Source: Xanthobacter aminoxidans
GTDB taxonomy: Bacteria > Pseudomonadota > Alphaproteobacteria > Rhizobiales > Xanthobacteraceae
Assembly: GCF_023571765.1 (NCBI RefSeq)
Contig: NZ_JAMJXC010000001.1
Span: 496,001-560,000 of the forward strand
Reading direction: 5' to 3'
Length of the DNA stretch: 64,000 bases
The notes under the pieces were generated by a model. That model saw only the letters and a list, made by a program, of their open reading frames with translations. It did no database searches and was not told the origin of the DNA. The position numbers were made by a program, and so were the translations under genes. Positions 45,056 through 54,874 of this stretch are shown in pieces. Each line of letters begins with the position of its first letter. Position 1 is the stretch's first letter.

Positions 45056-45544
45056 ATGAAGCGCGAGCAACTGACCGAGAAGCTTCTCGACATCAAGCGC
45101 GAGAAGGGTTGGACCTGGAAATACATCTGCGACGAGATCGGCGGCATGTCGCCGGTGCTCGTCGTCGGCGCGCTGCTGGGCCAGATGAAGCTGGTGAAGC
45201 CGCTGGCGAAGAAGGCCGCGGATCTGTTCGGTCTTTCCGAGGTGGAAGAGCGGATGCTGAACGAGGTGCCCATGCGCGGCGCCGGCACGCCCATGCCCCC
45301 CACCGATCCGCTGATCTACCGCTTCTACGAGCTGGTGATGGTCAACGGCCCGGCCTGGAAGGCGCTGATCGAGGAGGAGTTCGGCGACGGCATCATGTCC
45401 GCCATCGACTTCAACATGGAGATGGTGCGCGAGCCGAACCCCAAGGGCGACCGGGTGCAGATCACCATGTCCGGCAAATTCCTGCCCTACAAATATTACG
45501 GCAACGAGCAGGGCATCCCCGATTACGGCTTCAAGGAAAGCTGA
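45056..45544 (+). CDS. cynS: Cyanase (cyanate hydratase)
   Basis: A 162-residue cyanase, which converts cyanate and bicarbonate to ammonia and two CO2. The catalytic residues of the E. coli enzyme (Arg96, Glu99, Ser122) correspond to Arg89, Glu92 and Ser115 here, at the same spacing, in DPLIYRFYELVMVNGPAWK and FGDGIMSAIDFNMEM. The N-terminal helix-turn-helix-like domain that builds the decamer is present. It is the last gene of the operon and is followed by a strong terminator. It gives the organism cyanate as a nitrogen source and as a detoxification route. Confidence 0.97.
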   Translation: MKREQLTEKLLDIKREKGWTWKYICDEIGGMSPVLVVGALLGQMKLVKPLAKKAADLFGLSEVEERMLNEVPMRGAGTPMPPTDPLIYRFYELVMVNGPAWKALIEEEFGDGIMSAIDFNMEMVREPNPKGDRVQITMSGKFLPYKYYGNEQGIPDYGFKES

Positions 45545-45570
45545 GCCGGCCCTCCGCCGCTTGGCCAAAG

Positions 45571-45605
45571 AAAAACCCCGCCGGGCGACCGGCGGGGTTT
45601 TTTGT
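45571..45605. terminator. Bidirectional Rho-independent terminator after cynS
   Basis: A perfect 14-bp stem (45571-45584 with 45589-45602), GCGA tetraloop and a T run to 45605 ends the cyanase operon. The left arm starts with five A residues, so it can also end the convergent DUF4167 transcript. Confidence 0.95.
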
Positions 45606-45625
45606 TTCGGTCGAGGAATGCAGGC

Positions 45626-46816
45626 CTATTCGTTGAACAGTGCCGGCTGCTCGGGCGCAGGGGCCTCGGCGGCAGCCTCGGCTCCCTCGCCGGCCCGGGT
45701 GCGGAAGCGGCGGCGACGCGGACGCGGGGCGTCTGCGCCCTCGGCGACCTCTGCACCCTCCTCGCGGGGCGTTTCCGCAGCCGCCTTGGGCTCAGCCTTC
45801 TCCGCCTTGGCCACGGCCTTCGGTTCGGCTTTCGGCTCCGCCTTGGGTTCGCGGGGCTCCGCCTTCGGCTCGCTCTTCACCTCGGCCTTGGGTTCGGGGC
45901 GCTCCTTGGGAACGGCCGGTGCGCCGGTGATGAAGGACGGCAGGCCGAGATCCTGCTCCTCGACGCGGGGCGCGCGCGGCGGACGGGGCTGCTCGACCTC
46001 CTCATTGCGCGGCGCGCGATGCGGACGCGGCTGATCGCCATCGTCGCTGCGGGGCGCGCGGGCCGCGCGGGGCACGAAGCCTTCGCCATTGTCGTCGCGG
46101 TTGCGGCGGCGGAACTCGCGCGGCTCGCGCTGTTCTCTCGGCTCGCGCTGTTCCCGCGGGTCACGTTGTTCCCTCTGGTCGCGGGGCTCGCGCTGCTCCC
46201 GGGGTTCGCGCTGTTCGCGGGGGTCCCGATTCTCGCGATTGTCGCGGGCCTCGCGCGGCTGGTAGCTCTCGTCGTCATCCCGATTGCGACGGAAATTGCC
46301 CTGCCGATTGTCGCGCTGGCCACGGTCATCCCGCTGACCACGATCATCCCGCTGACCCCGGTCATCCCGGTAGCCCCGATCTTCACGTTGGCCGCGATCT
46401 TCGCGCTGACCCCGATCATCCCGATTTTCGCGCGACTGGTAGGGTTGCTCGCCGCGGCCATAGGGCTGCTCGTTGCGGCCGTAGGGCTGAGGGGCGTCGA
46501 GGGAGGACATGTCGTCCATGTCCTCGTCGTCGCCTTCCTCGTCGCGGCCGAAGCCGTTCACCGGGGCAAACTGGCCCTGCAGCGAGGCGATGAGGCGAAG
46601 ATAGTGTTCCGCATGCTGGAAATAGTTCTCAGCCGCCACGTGGTCGCCGGAGGACTGGGCGTCGCGGGCGAGCTGCTGATACTTTTCCGCAATGTGGTGG
46701 GCTGTCCCGCGCACCTTCACATCCGGGCCGTTCGACTCATACACCCGCGTCAAAGGGTTTGAGCTGCGCCGGTTGTTGTTGCGGCCGCGCATGCGCTTCT
46801 GCTGACCATTTCTCAT
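45626..46816 (-). CDS. DUF4167 protein with long charged repeats
   Basis: A 396-residue protein. Residues 1-85 form the conserved DUF4167 domain (MRNGQQKRMRGRNNN, then RVYESNGPDVKVRGTAHHIAEKYQQLARDA). The domain is found widely in alphaproteobacteria and probably binds RNA. The rest is disordered and repetitive: RGQR(E/D)D units at 131-170, EQREPR units at 196-234 and EPKAEPK units at about 308-345, ending in a basic RRRRFRTRAGEG stretch. The gene is placed just after prmC in direction of transcription, as in many Hyphomicrobiales. The function is unknown. Confidence 0.9.
   Translation of the reverse strand: MRNGQQKRMRGRNNNRRSSNPLTRVYESNGPDVKVRGTAHHIAEKYQQLARDAQSSGDHVAAENYFQHAEHYLRLIASLQGQFAPVNGFGRDEEGDDEDMDDMSSLDAPQPYGRNEQPYGRGEQPYQSRENRDDRGQREDRGQREDRGYRDDRGQRDDRGQRDDRGQRDNRQGNFRRNRDDDESYQPREARDNRENRDPREQREPREQREPRDQREQRDPREQREPREQREPREFRRRNRDDNGEGFVPRAARAPRSDDGDQPRPHRAPRNEEVEQPRPPRAPRVEEQDLGLPSFITGAPAVPKERPEPKAEVKSEPKAEPREPKAEPKAEPKAVAKAEKAEPKAAAETPREEGAEVAEGADAPRPRRRRFRTRAGEGAEAAAEAPAPEQPALFNE
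46115..46426 (-). repeat. Coding repeats in the DUF4167 gene
   Basis: The DNA encodes charged units of five to seven residues (DDRGQR and REQREP types) repeated many times in residues 131-234. The near-identical units make the region prone to length change by slippage or recombination. Confidence 0.8.
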
Positions 46817-47384
46817 ATGGATCGATCTCTACTCGCCCGGCGTTCACGCCGCCGTCTGCGCCCGGCCGCATCGCGCCGGTACAATCCGCATATCCCGCCG
46901 GGCTTCCCGCTCCGGCGGCGCGCGTCTCATGAAACGAACCTTCGGAACTCCACCCCATTGGAATGGGTGCCGTGGAACGCTGCTCCGTCCGCAGGACAAG
47001 ACCGTCAGATCCGCGGAAGCCGCCTGCGCCGGCGTCCGCGCTGGACCAAAGCGAAAGTCGTCAAGAAGTCAGGATCAGTCCGATCATCGAGCCCCGTTCC
47101 GTGCCCCCCAGCACGGGCGCCAATACACGAGATGCCGCACCCCCAAGACGACATCGCCGAAGACGACATCACCCAAGATGCCACCGCCTAAGATGTCACC
47201 GACATTCCGTGGGCCGCGCGTATTCAGCACCGTGAAACGATCCAACCGCGGGACGCTCGCATGAGCAGCGCCATCGCGCGCTCCACGCTCTCGCATCCCC
47301 AGCGACCGAAACATCCGTTTGAGATTTCGGAAGCCCGCATCAGCCCTCTGGACCAATGCTCCGGTTCGATTCCTGCGACTGACA
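46817..47384. other. 568-base gap between prmC and DUF4167
   Basis: I see no convincing gene here. Several overlapping open frames exist but have no family features or ribosome site. The gap must hold the DUF4167 promoter. Its one clear structure is the 15-base tandem repeat at 47145-47204. Confidence 0.6.
47145..47204. repeat. Four imperfect 15-base tandem repeats
   Basis: Units AAGACGACATCGCCG, AAGACGACATCACCC, AAGATGCCACCGCCT and AAGATGTCACCGACA follow each other without gaps. They share AAGA-G-CA/CC-C. They lie outside any supported gene. Confidence 0.75.
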
Positions 47385-48323
47385 CTAGCCATTTCCCTCA
47401 AAGGTTCCAAGCCTTTTTTCATCGGCCGGTGGGTGTGCGGCGCCGGGCCGCCGGGCGCAAAGGGCGCGCGGGATGCCTCCGAGGTCGGCGCGCGCCGGGC
47501 CGAGAAGCCCAAGCCCTGCCGCCTGAACGAGGGCGGCGACGGCGGGTTCCTGCCCCGCGCCGAGTTCGAGAACAGCCGCGCCGCCGGGCTTCAGCAGGCG
47601 CGTCAGATCGGCGGCGATGATGCGATAGGCAGCCAGCCCGTCGGCCCCCGCAACCAGCGCCAGCCGGGGATCGTGGAGGCGCACGTCGACTGCAAGTCCC
47701 GCCATCTCATCCTCGGTGATGTAGGGCGGGTTGGAGACCACGAGGTCGAAGCCGCCGGCAAGTGCGGTGCCCCAGTCGCCGACAAGAACAGACGCGCGGT
47801 CGGCGAGGCCGTTCGCTTCGAGGTTGTCCCGGGCCGTCCGGGCCGCGTTCTCCGAGCGGTCCACGGCGATGCCTGTTGCGGACGGCCGCTCCGAAAGCAG
47901 GGCCGCGAGGATGGCGCCCGTACCCGTGCCGAGGTCGAGGATGCGCAGCGGCGCGGCGCGGTCGGGAAAAAGGGACAGCGCCGCCTCCACCACCGTCTCC
48001 GTGTCCGGTCGCGGCACCAGCGTGTCCGGCGAAAGGCGGAAAGTGAGGCTCCAGAACTCCTTGTGGCCGAAGATGCGGGCCACAGGCTCCCCCGCGAGCC
48101 GCCGGGCGAGGAGCGCCTCGGTGGCGGCGAGGATGTCGGGCGCGGCAGGGGCGGCGCCGTGGCTGAGAAGCTCGCCCGTCGGGCATCCGAGGGCATGGGC
48201 CAGCAGCAGCCGTGCATCCAGCTCCGGCGTCTCCACGCCGCCGGCGGCGAGGCGGGCGGTCATCAGCCGGCGCAACTGGGCGATGGTCAGGTCGGCCGCG
48301 GGCGTGTCGCCGGGGCCAGGCAC
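47385..48323 (-). CDS. prmC: Release factor glutamine methyltransferase
   Basis: A 312-residue PrmC (HemK). The helical N-terminal domain is followed by the SAM motif ILDLGTGTGAIL at about 128-139 and the catalytic NPPY at 198-201. It methylates the glutamine of the GGQ motif in release factors. It sits 3 bases after prfA, which encodes its substrate, on the same strand. The C-terminus has a charged extension. Confidence 0.95.
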   Translation of the reverse strand: MPGPGDTPAADLTIAQLRRLMTARLAAGGVETPELDARLLLAHALGCPTGELLSHGAAPAAPDILAATEALLARRLAGEPVARIFGHKEFWSLTFRLSPDTLVPRPDTETVVEAALSLFPDRAAPLRILDLGTGTGAILAALLSERPSATGIAVDRSENAARTARDNLEANGLADRASVLVGDWGTALAGGFDLVVSNPPYITEDEMAGLAVDVRLHDPRLALVAGADGLAAYRIIAADLTRLLKPGGAAVLELGAGQEPAVAALVQAAGLGLLGPARADLGGIPRALCARRPGAAHPPADEKRLGTFEGNG

Positions 48324-48326
48324 GGC

Positions 48327-49409
48327 TCAGGCCTCCTCGGCGGCTGCGAGCAGGGCGGCCTGGTGCTCGGTCAGCAGCGGTTCGATGATGTCGTCGAGCG
48401 CGGTGCCGGCGATCACCTCCTCCAGCTTGTAGAGGGTGAGGTTGATGCGATGGTCGGTCACGCGCCCCTGCGGGAAATTGTAGGTGCGGATCCGCTCGGA
48501 ACGGTCGCCGGAGCCGACCTGCCCCTTGCGGTCAGCGGCGCGGCCGGCCTCCTTGCGCTGGCGCTCCTCGTCCAGCAGGCGGGAGCGCAGCAGCGCCATG
48601 GCGCGGGCCTTGTTGCGATGCTGGGAGCGCTCGTCCTGCACCGCCACCACCGTGTTGGTGGGGATGTGGGTGATGCGCACCGCCGATTCGGTCTTGTTCA
48701 CATGCTGGCCGCCGGCGCCCTGGGCCCGGAACACGTCGATCCGGAGGTCGGATTCGTTGATGTCCACGTCCACATCCTCCGCCTCCGGCAGGACGGCGAC
48801 AGTGGCGGCGGAGGTATGGATGCGCCCGCCCGCCTCGGTGGCCGGCACCCGCTGGACTCGATGGACACCGCTCTCGAACTTCAGCCGGGCATAGGCGCCC
48901 TTGCCGTGGACGGCGGCGACGATTTCCTTGTAGCCGCCCATGGTGCCCTCGCTCTCGGACAGCACCTCCACGCTCCAGCCTTTGTCGGCGGCATAGCGCG
49001 TATACATGCGGTAAAGGTCGCCCGCGAACAGCGCCGCCTCGTCGCCGCCGGTGCCGGCGCGCACCTCCAGAATGATGCCGCGCTCGTCCATGGCGTCCTT
49101 GGGCAGGAGCGCGAGGCGCACGGCGGTGGTCAGCTCGGCGATCCGCGTATCCAGCCGCTCCACCTCGGCCTCGGCCAGGGTGCGCATCTCCGGGTCGCCG
49201 GCCGAATCGGCGAGCAGCTCCCGGGCGCCCTCCAGATCGCGTTCCGCGCCGCGCAGCGCCAGCACCTGCTCCACCACGGGGGAGAGATCCGAGAACTCGC
49301 GGCCGAGGCGGACAAACTCCTCCCCCTCCGCCCCATGCGACAGGGCGGCCTCGATCTCGGCATGCCGGGCGACCAGCTGGTCGAGTTTGGCGAGGGGCAG
49401 GGTGTTCAT
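48327..49409 (-). CDS. prfA: Peptide chain release factor 1
   Basis: A 360-residue RF1 that recognises UAA and UAG. The codon-recognition motif is PAT (189-191), which marks RF1 and not RF2, and the catalytic GGQ is at 233-235 in GAGGQHVNK. The start at 49409 gives the standard length and N-terminus ([18 protein letters not shown]). It is followed by prmC. An upstream in-frame start would overlap the intergenic region and is rejected. Confidence 0.97.
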   Translation of the reverse strand: MNTLPLAKLDQLVARHAEIEAALSHGAEGEEFVRLGREFSDLSPVVEQVLALRGAERDLEGARELLADSAGDPEMRTLAEAEVERLDTRIAELTTAVRLALLPKDAMDERGIILEVRAGTGGDEAALFAGDLYRMYTRYAADKGWSVEVLSESEGTMGGYKEIVAAVHGKGAYARLKFESGVHRVQRVPATEAGGRIHTSAATVAVLPEAEDVDVDINESDLRIDVFRAQGAGGQHVNKTESAVRITHIPTNTVVAVQDERSQHRNKARAMALLRSRLLDEERQRKEAGRAADRKGQVGSGDRSERIRTYNFPQGRVTDHRINLTLYKLEEVIAGTALDDIIEPLLTEHQAALLAAAEEA

Positions 49410-49488
49410 AAGGGGCTGACGGATCCGGACGGTTTGGGGAAAAGGGGCAAGAGAAAAGGGCAAGAGCAGAGGCGCGGAAGGGCGCCCG

Positions 49489-51765
49489 CTAGAGCGGCAG
49501 GCCGCAGTCCCGCGCGAACTTGGTCAGCATGGCACGCGGATCGGCCGTGCCGGTACGGTCCTCGAGCAAGGGCAGCAGCACCTTGCGGGCGGCGGAGACG
49601 TCGGTCTCGAGCAGCATCGCCTTGACCGGCCCCATGGCCGCCGGGGAGACCGACAGGGAGCGGTAGCCCAGGGCGGCGAGGGCCACCGCCTCCAGCGGCC
49701 GGGAGGCCAGTTCGCCGCACAACGTCACGGGCTTGCCATGGCGGAGGCCCGCCTCCGCCACCAGCCGGAAGGCCCGAAGGGCCGGGGGGGAGAGCGGATC
49801 GAAGCGGTCGGCGACCCGCACGTTGGCGCGGTCGGCCGCATAGAGGAACTGCACGAGGTCATTGGAGCCCACCGAGAGGAAATCGGCGCGCGACAGGATC
49901 TCGTCCAGCTGGAAGAGCAGGGACGGCACTTCCACCATGGCGCCCACCTGGACCCGATCCGGCAGGGCGTGGCCGTGACGGCGCAGGTGAGTCAGCTCCC
50001 GCTCCACCATGGCCCGGGCCCGGTCGAATTCATCCACCGCGGCGACCATGGGGAACATCACGCGCAGCTCACGCCCCGCGCCGGCGCGCAGCAGGGCACG
50101 CATCTGGCTGCGCAGCAGGCCCGGCCGATCCAGCCCGAGGCGGATGGCACGCCAGCCGAGGGCCGGATTCTCCTCCTCCACCGTCCGCATGTAGGGCAGC
50201 ACCTTGTCGCCGCCGATATCGAGGGTGCGGAAGGTGACCGGGCGGTCGCCTGCGGCGTCCAGCACGGCGCGGTAGAGCTTCAGCTGTTCGGAGATGCGCG
50301 GGAAGGCCGACGCGATCATGAACTGAAGCTCGGTGCGGAACAGGCCGATGCCCGCCGCGCCAGTCTCGGCGATGTGGGGCAGGTCCACCAGCAGGCCGGC
50401 ATTGAGGTTCAGGTCCACATGCACGCCGTCCTTCGTCACGGAGGGGCGGGTGCGGAGCGCGGCATACTGGGCCTGCCGGCGGGCGCGGAAGCGCACCTTC
50501 TCGGCATAGGCCTCCTCGACGTCGCCGGGCGGGCGTAGATGGACCTCGCCGTTCTGGCCGTCGACGATGACCGGATCGCCCTGGTCGGCGAGGCCGGCGG
50601 CATTCTCCACCTGTCCCACGGCGGCGATGCCGAGGGCGCGGGCGACGATGGTGACGTGGCTGGTGGTTCCGCCTTCCTCCAGCACGAGGCCGCGAATGCT
50701 GGTGCGATCGTAATCCAGCAGCGCCGCCGGGCTCATGTTGCGGGCGACGAGGATGGCGTTCTCGGGCAGCGCCTCCCGCTCCATGCCGCGAGACCGCCCG
50801 GTCAGCTCGCGCAGGAGCCGGTTGGCGAGGTCGTCGAGGTCGTGCAGGCGCTCGCGCAGATAGGGGTCGGAGGCGCGCATCATGCGGGCGCGGGTATCCG
50901 ACTGCACCCGTTCCACCGCGCCCTCGGCGGTGAGGCCGGAGAGGACGGCCTCGCGCATCTTGTGCATCCAGCCCCGGTCGTGGGCGAACATGCGGTAGGC
51001 TTCGAGGATGTCGCGATGCTCGCCGGCCTTGGAGAGGCCGTCGTCCTCCAGCATCAGGTCGATGGAGTGGCGCAGCTTGCCGATGGCGGCATCGAGCCGG
51101 GCGGTTTCCTTCACCACGTCGTCGGCGATGACGTTGGTCACCCGGATGCGCGGCTCGTGCAGCACCACATGGCCAAGGCCAAGCCCGTCGGCGAGGGCGA
51201 CGCCCTTGAGATGCAGCGGCCGGCGCACGGCGGGTTCGGCGCCCGGCTTGGCCAGCGCCGTGAGTTCGCCCGAGGCGATCATCTCCGCCAGCACCATGGC
51301 GGTGGTCTGAAGGGCCTCGATCTCCTCTTCCGTATAGGTGCGGCGGGCGCGATTCTGCACCACCAGCACGCCCAGCGTGTTGCCGCCGCGCAGGATCGGC
51401 ACGCCGAGGAAGGAGTTGTAGATCTCTTCGCCCGTCTCCGGACGGTAGGAGAATTCGGGGTGGGACTGGGCGTCCAGCAAGGCGAGCGATTCGGCCTCGC
51501 GCGCCACATGGCCGACGAGGCCCTCATCCACGCTCATGACGGTCAGATGAACCGCATCCCGGTTCAGGCCTTCCGTAGCGTACAGCTCAAGGGTCTGATC
51601 GACGCGCAGCACGTAGACCGAGCAGACTTCCGCCACCATGTTGGCGGCGATCAGCACAACGATCTTGTCGAGGCGGTCCTGCGCGCTGACCGGCTCCGCC
51701 ATCACCTCACGGAGACGCCGGAGCAGCACGCGCGGACCGCCGAGCGCGCCACGCATCGGCCGCAT
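49489..51765 (-). CDS. ptsP: Phosphoenolpyruvate-protein phosphotransferase PtsP (enzyme I of the nitrogen PTS)
   Basis: A 758-residue EI-Ntr. An N-terminal GAF sensor domain (about 25-165) is followed by the EI domains. The phospho-His is His370 in [12 protein letters not shown], and the PEP-binding barrel contains [10 protein letters not shown] and [16 protein letters not shown] domains of this enzyme sense glutamine and related metabolites. It starts the phosphorelay to NPr and EIIA-Ntr and so links nitrogen state to potassium and carbon use. It lies between lysC and prfA as in many Hyphomicrobiales. Confidence 0.95.
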   Translation of the reverse strand: MRPMRGALGGPRVLLRRLREVMAEPVSAQDRLDKIVVLIAANMVAEVCSVYVLRVDQTLELYATEGLNRDAVHLTVMSVDEGLVGHVAREAESLALLDAQSHPEFSYRPETGEEIYNSFLGVPILRGGNTLGVLVVQNRARRTYTEEEIEALQTTAMVLAEMIASGELTALAKPGAEPAVRRPLHLKGVALADGLGLGHVVLHEPRIRVTNVIADDVVKETARLDAAIGKLRHSIDLMLEDDGLSKAGEHRDILEAYRMFAHDRGWMHKMREAVLSGLTAEGAVERVQSDTRARMMRASDPYLRERLHDLDDLANRLLRELTGRSRGMEREALPENAILVARNMSPAALLDYDRTSIRGLVLEEGGTTSHVTIVARALGIAAVGQVENAAGLADQGDPVIVDGQNGEVHLRPPGDVEEAYAEKVRFRARRQAQYAALRTRPSVTKDGVHVDLNLNAGLLVDLPHIAETGAAGIGLFRTELQFMIASAFPRISEQLKLYRAVLDAAGDRPVTFRTLDIGGDKVLPYMRTVEEENPALGWRAIRLGLDRPGLLRSQMRALLRAGAGRELRVMFPMVAAVDEFDRARAMVERELTHLRRHGHALPDRVQVGAMVEVPSLLFQLDEILSRADFLSVGSNDLVQFLYAADRANVRVADRFDPLSPPALRAFRLVAEAGLRHGKPVTLCGELASRPLEAVALAALGYRSLSVSPAAMGPVKAMLLETDVSAARKVLLPLLEDRTGTADPRAMLTKFARDCGLPL

Positions 51766-51851
51766 CCTTAAAAATGAGCGGGTTCAGTAACCCCGCGAGG
51801 CTATCCAACGGATGGCGCGCCCCCGCAGGGCTACCGTCAACGGTTCCGCCC

Positions 51852-53111
51852 TCAGCTGTCCAGCCCGTATAGCGAATGGAGAGTCCGGACCGCAAGTTCG
51901 GTATAGGCCGCATCTATCAGGAAGGAGATCTTGATCTCCGACGTGGTGATGGCGCGGATGTTGATACCGCGGCCCGCCAGCGCCTCGAACGCCTTGGCGG
52001 CGACGCCGGCGTGGGAGCGCATGCCGATGCCGATGACCGACACCTTGGTCACGTCCCCGGCGCCTTCGATCGCCTGGAAGGCGATGGAGTCGCGGGCCCG
52101 CTCGATCACCGCCTTGGCGCGCTCGAAATCGGCCGTGGGGACGGTGAAGGTGATGTCGGTATAGCCGTCCGCGGACACGTTCTGGACGATCATGTCCACA
52201 TTGATGTGCGCGTCCGCCAGCGGGCCGAACACGGCGGCGGCGATGCCGGGCTTGTCGGCGACGCGGCGGATGGAGACCTGGGCCTCGTCCTTGGAAAAGG
52301 CGATGCCCGTGACCACCTGCGATTCCATCTGGCTTGCCACGATTTCCTCCTCGTCGCAGATGAGCGTTCCGGCCTTCTCGACCTCGCGCATCTCCGGCGC
52401 GTCGGGGTCCACAAGGCTCGAGCGCACGAAGGTGCGCACATTATGCACCATGGCGAGCTCCACCGAGCGCACCTGCAGCACCTTGGCGCCGAGCGAGGCC
52501 ATTTCCAGCATTTCCTCGAAGGCGATGCGGTCGAGGCGGCGGGCCTTGGGCACCACGCGCGGGTCGGTCGTGTAGACGCCGTCCACGTCGGTATAGATGT
52601 CGCACCGCTCGGCCTTCAGCGCCGCGGCTACCGCCACCGCCGAGGTGTCCGAGCCGCCGCGGCCGAGCGTCGTGATCCGCCCCGTGGGCAGGTGGATGCC
52701 CTGGAAGCCGGCGATCACCGCCACCTCGCCGCCCTCGATGGAGGTGGCCAGACGGTCGGCGTCGATGTCCATGATGCGGGCGGAGCCGTGGGCGTCGTCG
52801 GTGGAAATGGGGATCTGCCACCCCTGCCAGGACCGGGCGGAAACGCCCATTTCCTGCAGCGCGATGGCCAGCAGGCCGCTGGTCACCTGCTCGCCGGAGG
52901 CCACCACCGCGTCATATTCGCGCGCGTCGTAGAGCGAGGAGGCATCCTTGCACCAAGCGACCAGTTCGTTGGTCTTGCCGGACATGGCGGAGACCACGAC
53001 GGCCACCTTGTAGCCGGCCTCCACCTCGCGCTTGACGTGGCGCGCCACGTTGCGGATGCGCTCGATATTGGCGACCGATGTGCCGCCGAACTTCATGACA
53101 AGCCGAGCCAT
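51852..53111 (-). CDS. lysC: Aspartate kinase
   Basis: A 419-residue aspartokinase. The kinase motif MKFGGTSV is at 6-13 and GRGGSDTSAVAVAAAL near 170. The C-terminal region has two ACT domains (SIRRVADKPGIAAAVFGPLADAHINVDMI, in part, and VSVIGIGMRSHAGVAAKAFEAL) that bind lysine or threonine for feedback. It catalyses the first step to lysine, methionine and threonine. It is followed by ptsP on the same strand after 86 bases. Confidence 0.96.
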   Translation of the reverse strand: MARLVMKFGGTSVANIERIRNVARHVKREVEAGYKVAVVVSAMSGKTNELVAWCKDASSLYDAREYDAVVASGEQVTSGLLAIALQEMGVSARSWQGWQIPISTDDAHGSARIMDIDADRLATSIEGGEVAVIAGFQGIHLPTGRITTLGRGGSDTSAVAVAAALKAERCDIYTDVDGVYTTDPRVVPKARRLDRIAFEEMLEMASLGAKVLQVRSVELAMVHNVRTFVRSSLVDPDAPEMREVEKAGTLICDEEEIVASQMESQVVTGIAFSKDEAQVSIRRVADKPGIAAAVFGPLADAHINVDMIVQNVSADGYTDITFTVPTADFERAKAVIERARDSIAFQAIEGAGDVTKVSVIGIGMRSHAGVAAKAFEALAGRGINIRAITTSEIKISFLIDAAYTELAVRTLHSLYGLDS

Positions 53112-53419
53112 CGCTCGTGCCTTTCTTCGCCAGATATCCTTGGGGTTGCACGCGTGCGGCGCCGATCACGGCGGCCGGCTTCAGCTCCGCATCATTTTCG
53201 CCGGCTGAGCCGGGCACGCGATGCCTGGGGTGCGGAGGTGGCCGAGCGGAACATCCCTTAAGTCCTTGCGCGCGGGGTTTTCGAGGTCGCGCAGCTGTTG
53301 GGGCGCCTCCATAGCGGCTACGGCGGGCCGGGGCAACCGCTCTGCGCAAAGCCGGAAAACCTGCTTGCGGCGCGGGGAGGGCACAGGCATCAACCGTCTG
53401 TCCCACCGGAGCCCCGCCC
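53112..53419. other. 308-base divergent gap lysC / HIT
   Basis: This gap must hold the lysC promoter and that of the HIT-nudC genes. No clear hairpin, riboswitch or small gene was found. A sequence like the D-arm of serine tRNA occurs at about 53232 but has no full tRNA. Confidence 0.6.
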
Positions 53420-53860
53420 ATGACCGAAGACGCCTTCGCGCTCGACCCCCGCCTCGCCGCGGATGGACCGGCCGTGGGGGACCTGCCGTTGTGTCATGTG
53501 CGGCTGGTGGAGGACCGGCGCTTCTTCTGGGTTTCCCTCACGCCACGCCGGGCGGCCATGTCCGAGATTTTCGACCTCGACGCCGAGGATCGCCTGAGGC
53601 TGATGGAGGAGGTCGCCCTCGTCTCGCGGGCGCTGAAGGACATCACGGCCTGCGCCAAGCTGAACATCGCGGCACTGGGCAACATGGTACCGCAGCTCCA
53701 CGTGCATATCATCGCCCGCAATCCCGGCGATGCGGCCTGGCCGGGTGTGGTGTTCGGTGCCGGCACCCGCGAGCCGATGGGCGATCTGGAGCGCCAATCC
53801 CGCCTCGATGCCCTGCGCGGGCGGCTCAGTGTGCACAGCCAAGCCTTGCCGGTGGGATAG
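53420..53860 (+). CDS. HIT-family nucleotide hydrolase/transferase
   Basis: A 146-residue HIT protein. The histidine triad region is MVPQLHVHIIAR (about 89-100) with His94 and His96; the third position is Ile, as in several alphaproteobacterial HIT proteins. It should act on nucleoside polyphosphates or AMP conjugates. It lies 75 bases before nudC and on the same strand, so the two nucleotide-acting genes may be cotranscribed. Confidence 0.88.
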   Translation: MTEDAFALDPRLAADGPAVGDLPLCHVRLVEDRRFFWVSLTPRRAAMSEIFDLDAEDRLRLMEEVALVSRALKDITACAKLNIAALGNMVPQLHVHIIARNPGDAAWPGVVFGAGTREPMGDLERQSRLDALRGRLSVHSQALPVG

Positions 53861-53935
53861 CCTTGCCTCGGCTCCGGCTGCGTGCGACGGTCGCCATCAA
53901 TTCGCAGCCTGCCGCCTGCCGGGGTCGTCTGGTCC

Positions 53936-54874
53936 ATGTCCTTCATTTCCCGCCCCGATCTCGGCGTCTGGCCGACCCTTGGTTATGTGGACAGCCCGCT
54001 TGACCGCGCCTGCCACCTGCGTGCCGGCGCCGCCGATCTCCTGGATCATCCGGCCGCCCGCTTCTACCTTCTCGGCGGGGAATTGGTCGCGCTGAAGGGC
54101 GCCGGCCCGGTCTTCGATCCTCTGTTCGACCGGGCGGAAGCCGAAGCGCGCGGGCGCGGTGAGCCCCTGTTTCTGGGCATCGAGAGCGACGGCGCGCCGC
54201 GATTCGCCAAGGGGTTCGATCCTGCCCTTAGGGAGGCACTGGAGGGCGAGGGGCTCACGGTCCCCGACCTGCGCACCATCGCCGTCAGCGGCCTAATCGC
54301 ACCGCATCACCTCGGGCCCGTCGCCTGCGGCAAGGCGTTGCGCGCCTGGCATACGCGGCACGGCTTCTGCGCCAATTGCGGCGCCGCCTCGCGCATCGTG
54401 GATGCCGGCTGGCGGCGGGATTGCCCCTCCTGCGGCGCCCAGCATTTCCCGCGCACCGATCCTGTCGTCATCATGCTCACCGCCCGCGGCGACCGCTGCC
54501 TGCTCGGCCGGCAGCCCCATTTCGCCCCCGGCATGTGGTCGACCCTCGCCGGCTTCGTGGAACCCGGCGAGACCATCGAGGACGCCGTGCGCCGCGAGAC
54601 TTTGGAGGAGGCGGGCGTCCGGACGGGGGAGGTTCGCTACTTCGCGACCCAGCCGTGGCCCTTTCCCATGTCGCTGATGATCGGATGTATCGCGCAGGCG
54701 ACGAGCGAGGACCTCGTCATCGACCGCAATGAACTGGAGGATGCCCGCTGGTTCGGCCGGGATGAGGTGACGCTGATGCTCACCCGCACCCATCCCGACG
54801 GGCTGTTCGTGCCGCCGCCCGTCGCCATCGCGCACCATCTGATCCGCAGTTTCATCGAGGGCGGGCATGCTTGA
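53936..54874 (+). CDS. nudC: NAD(H) diphosphatase (NADH pyrophosphatase)
   Basis: A 312-residue NudC. It has a zinc ribbon with Cys145, Cys148, Cys163 and Cys166, a Nudix box at 206-228 (GFVEPGE, then RETLEEAGV) and the NADH-specific motif TQPWPFPMS at about 238-246. It cleaves NADH to NMNH and AMP and can remove NAD caps from RNA. The start at 53936 gives the normal N-terminus. The stop overlaps the following permease gene by 8 bases. Confidence 0.94.
   Translation: MSFISRPDLGVWPTLGYVDSPLDRACHLRAGAADLLDHPAARFYLLGGELVALKGAGPVFDPLFDRAEAEARGRGEPLFLGIESDGAPRFAKGFDPALREALEGEGLTVPDLRTIAVSGLIAPHHLGPVACGKALRAWHTRHGFCANCGAASRIVDAGWRRDCPSCGAQHFPRTDPVVIMLTARGDRCLLGRQPHFAPGMWSTLAGFVEPGETIEDAVRRETLEEAGVRTGEVRYFATQPWPFPMSLMIGCIAQATSEDLVIDRNELEDARWFGRDEVTLMLTRTHPDGLFVPPPVAIAHHLIRSFIEGGHA

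Noticed and set aside
46817-47384. Several open frames of about 80-140 codons on both strands in the prmC-DUF4167 gap.
   Set aside because: They overlap each other, are Arg/Pro-rich, and have no ribosome sites or family signatures.
53232-53306. Sequence GCGGAGGTGGCCGAGCGG resembling the 5' part of a serine or leucine tRNA.
   Set aside because: No anticodon arm, T-loop (GTTCGAATC-like) or matching acceptor strand follows, so no complete tRNA can be folded.
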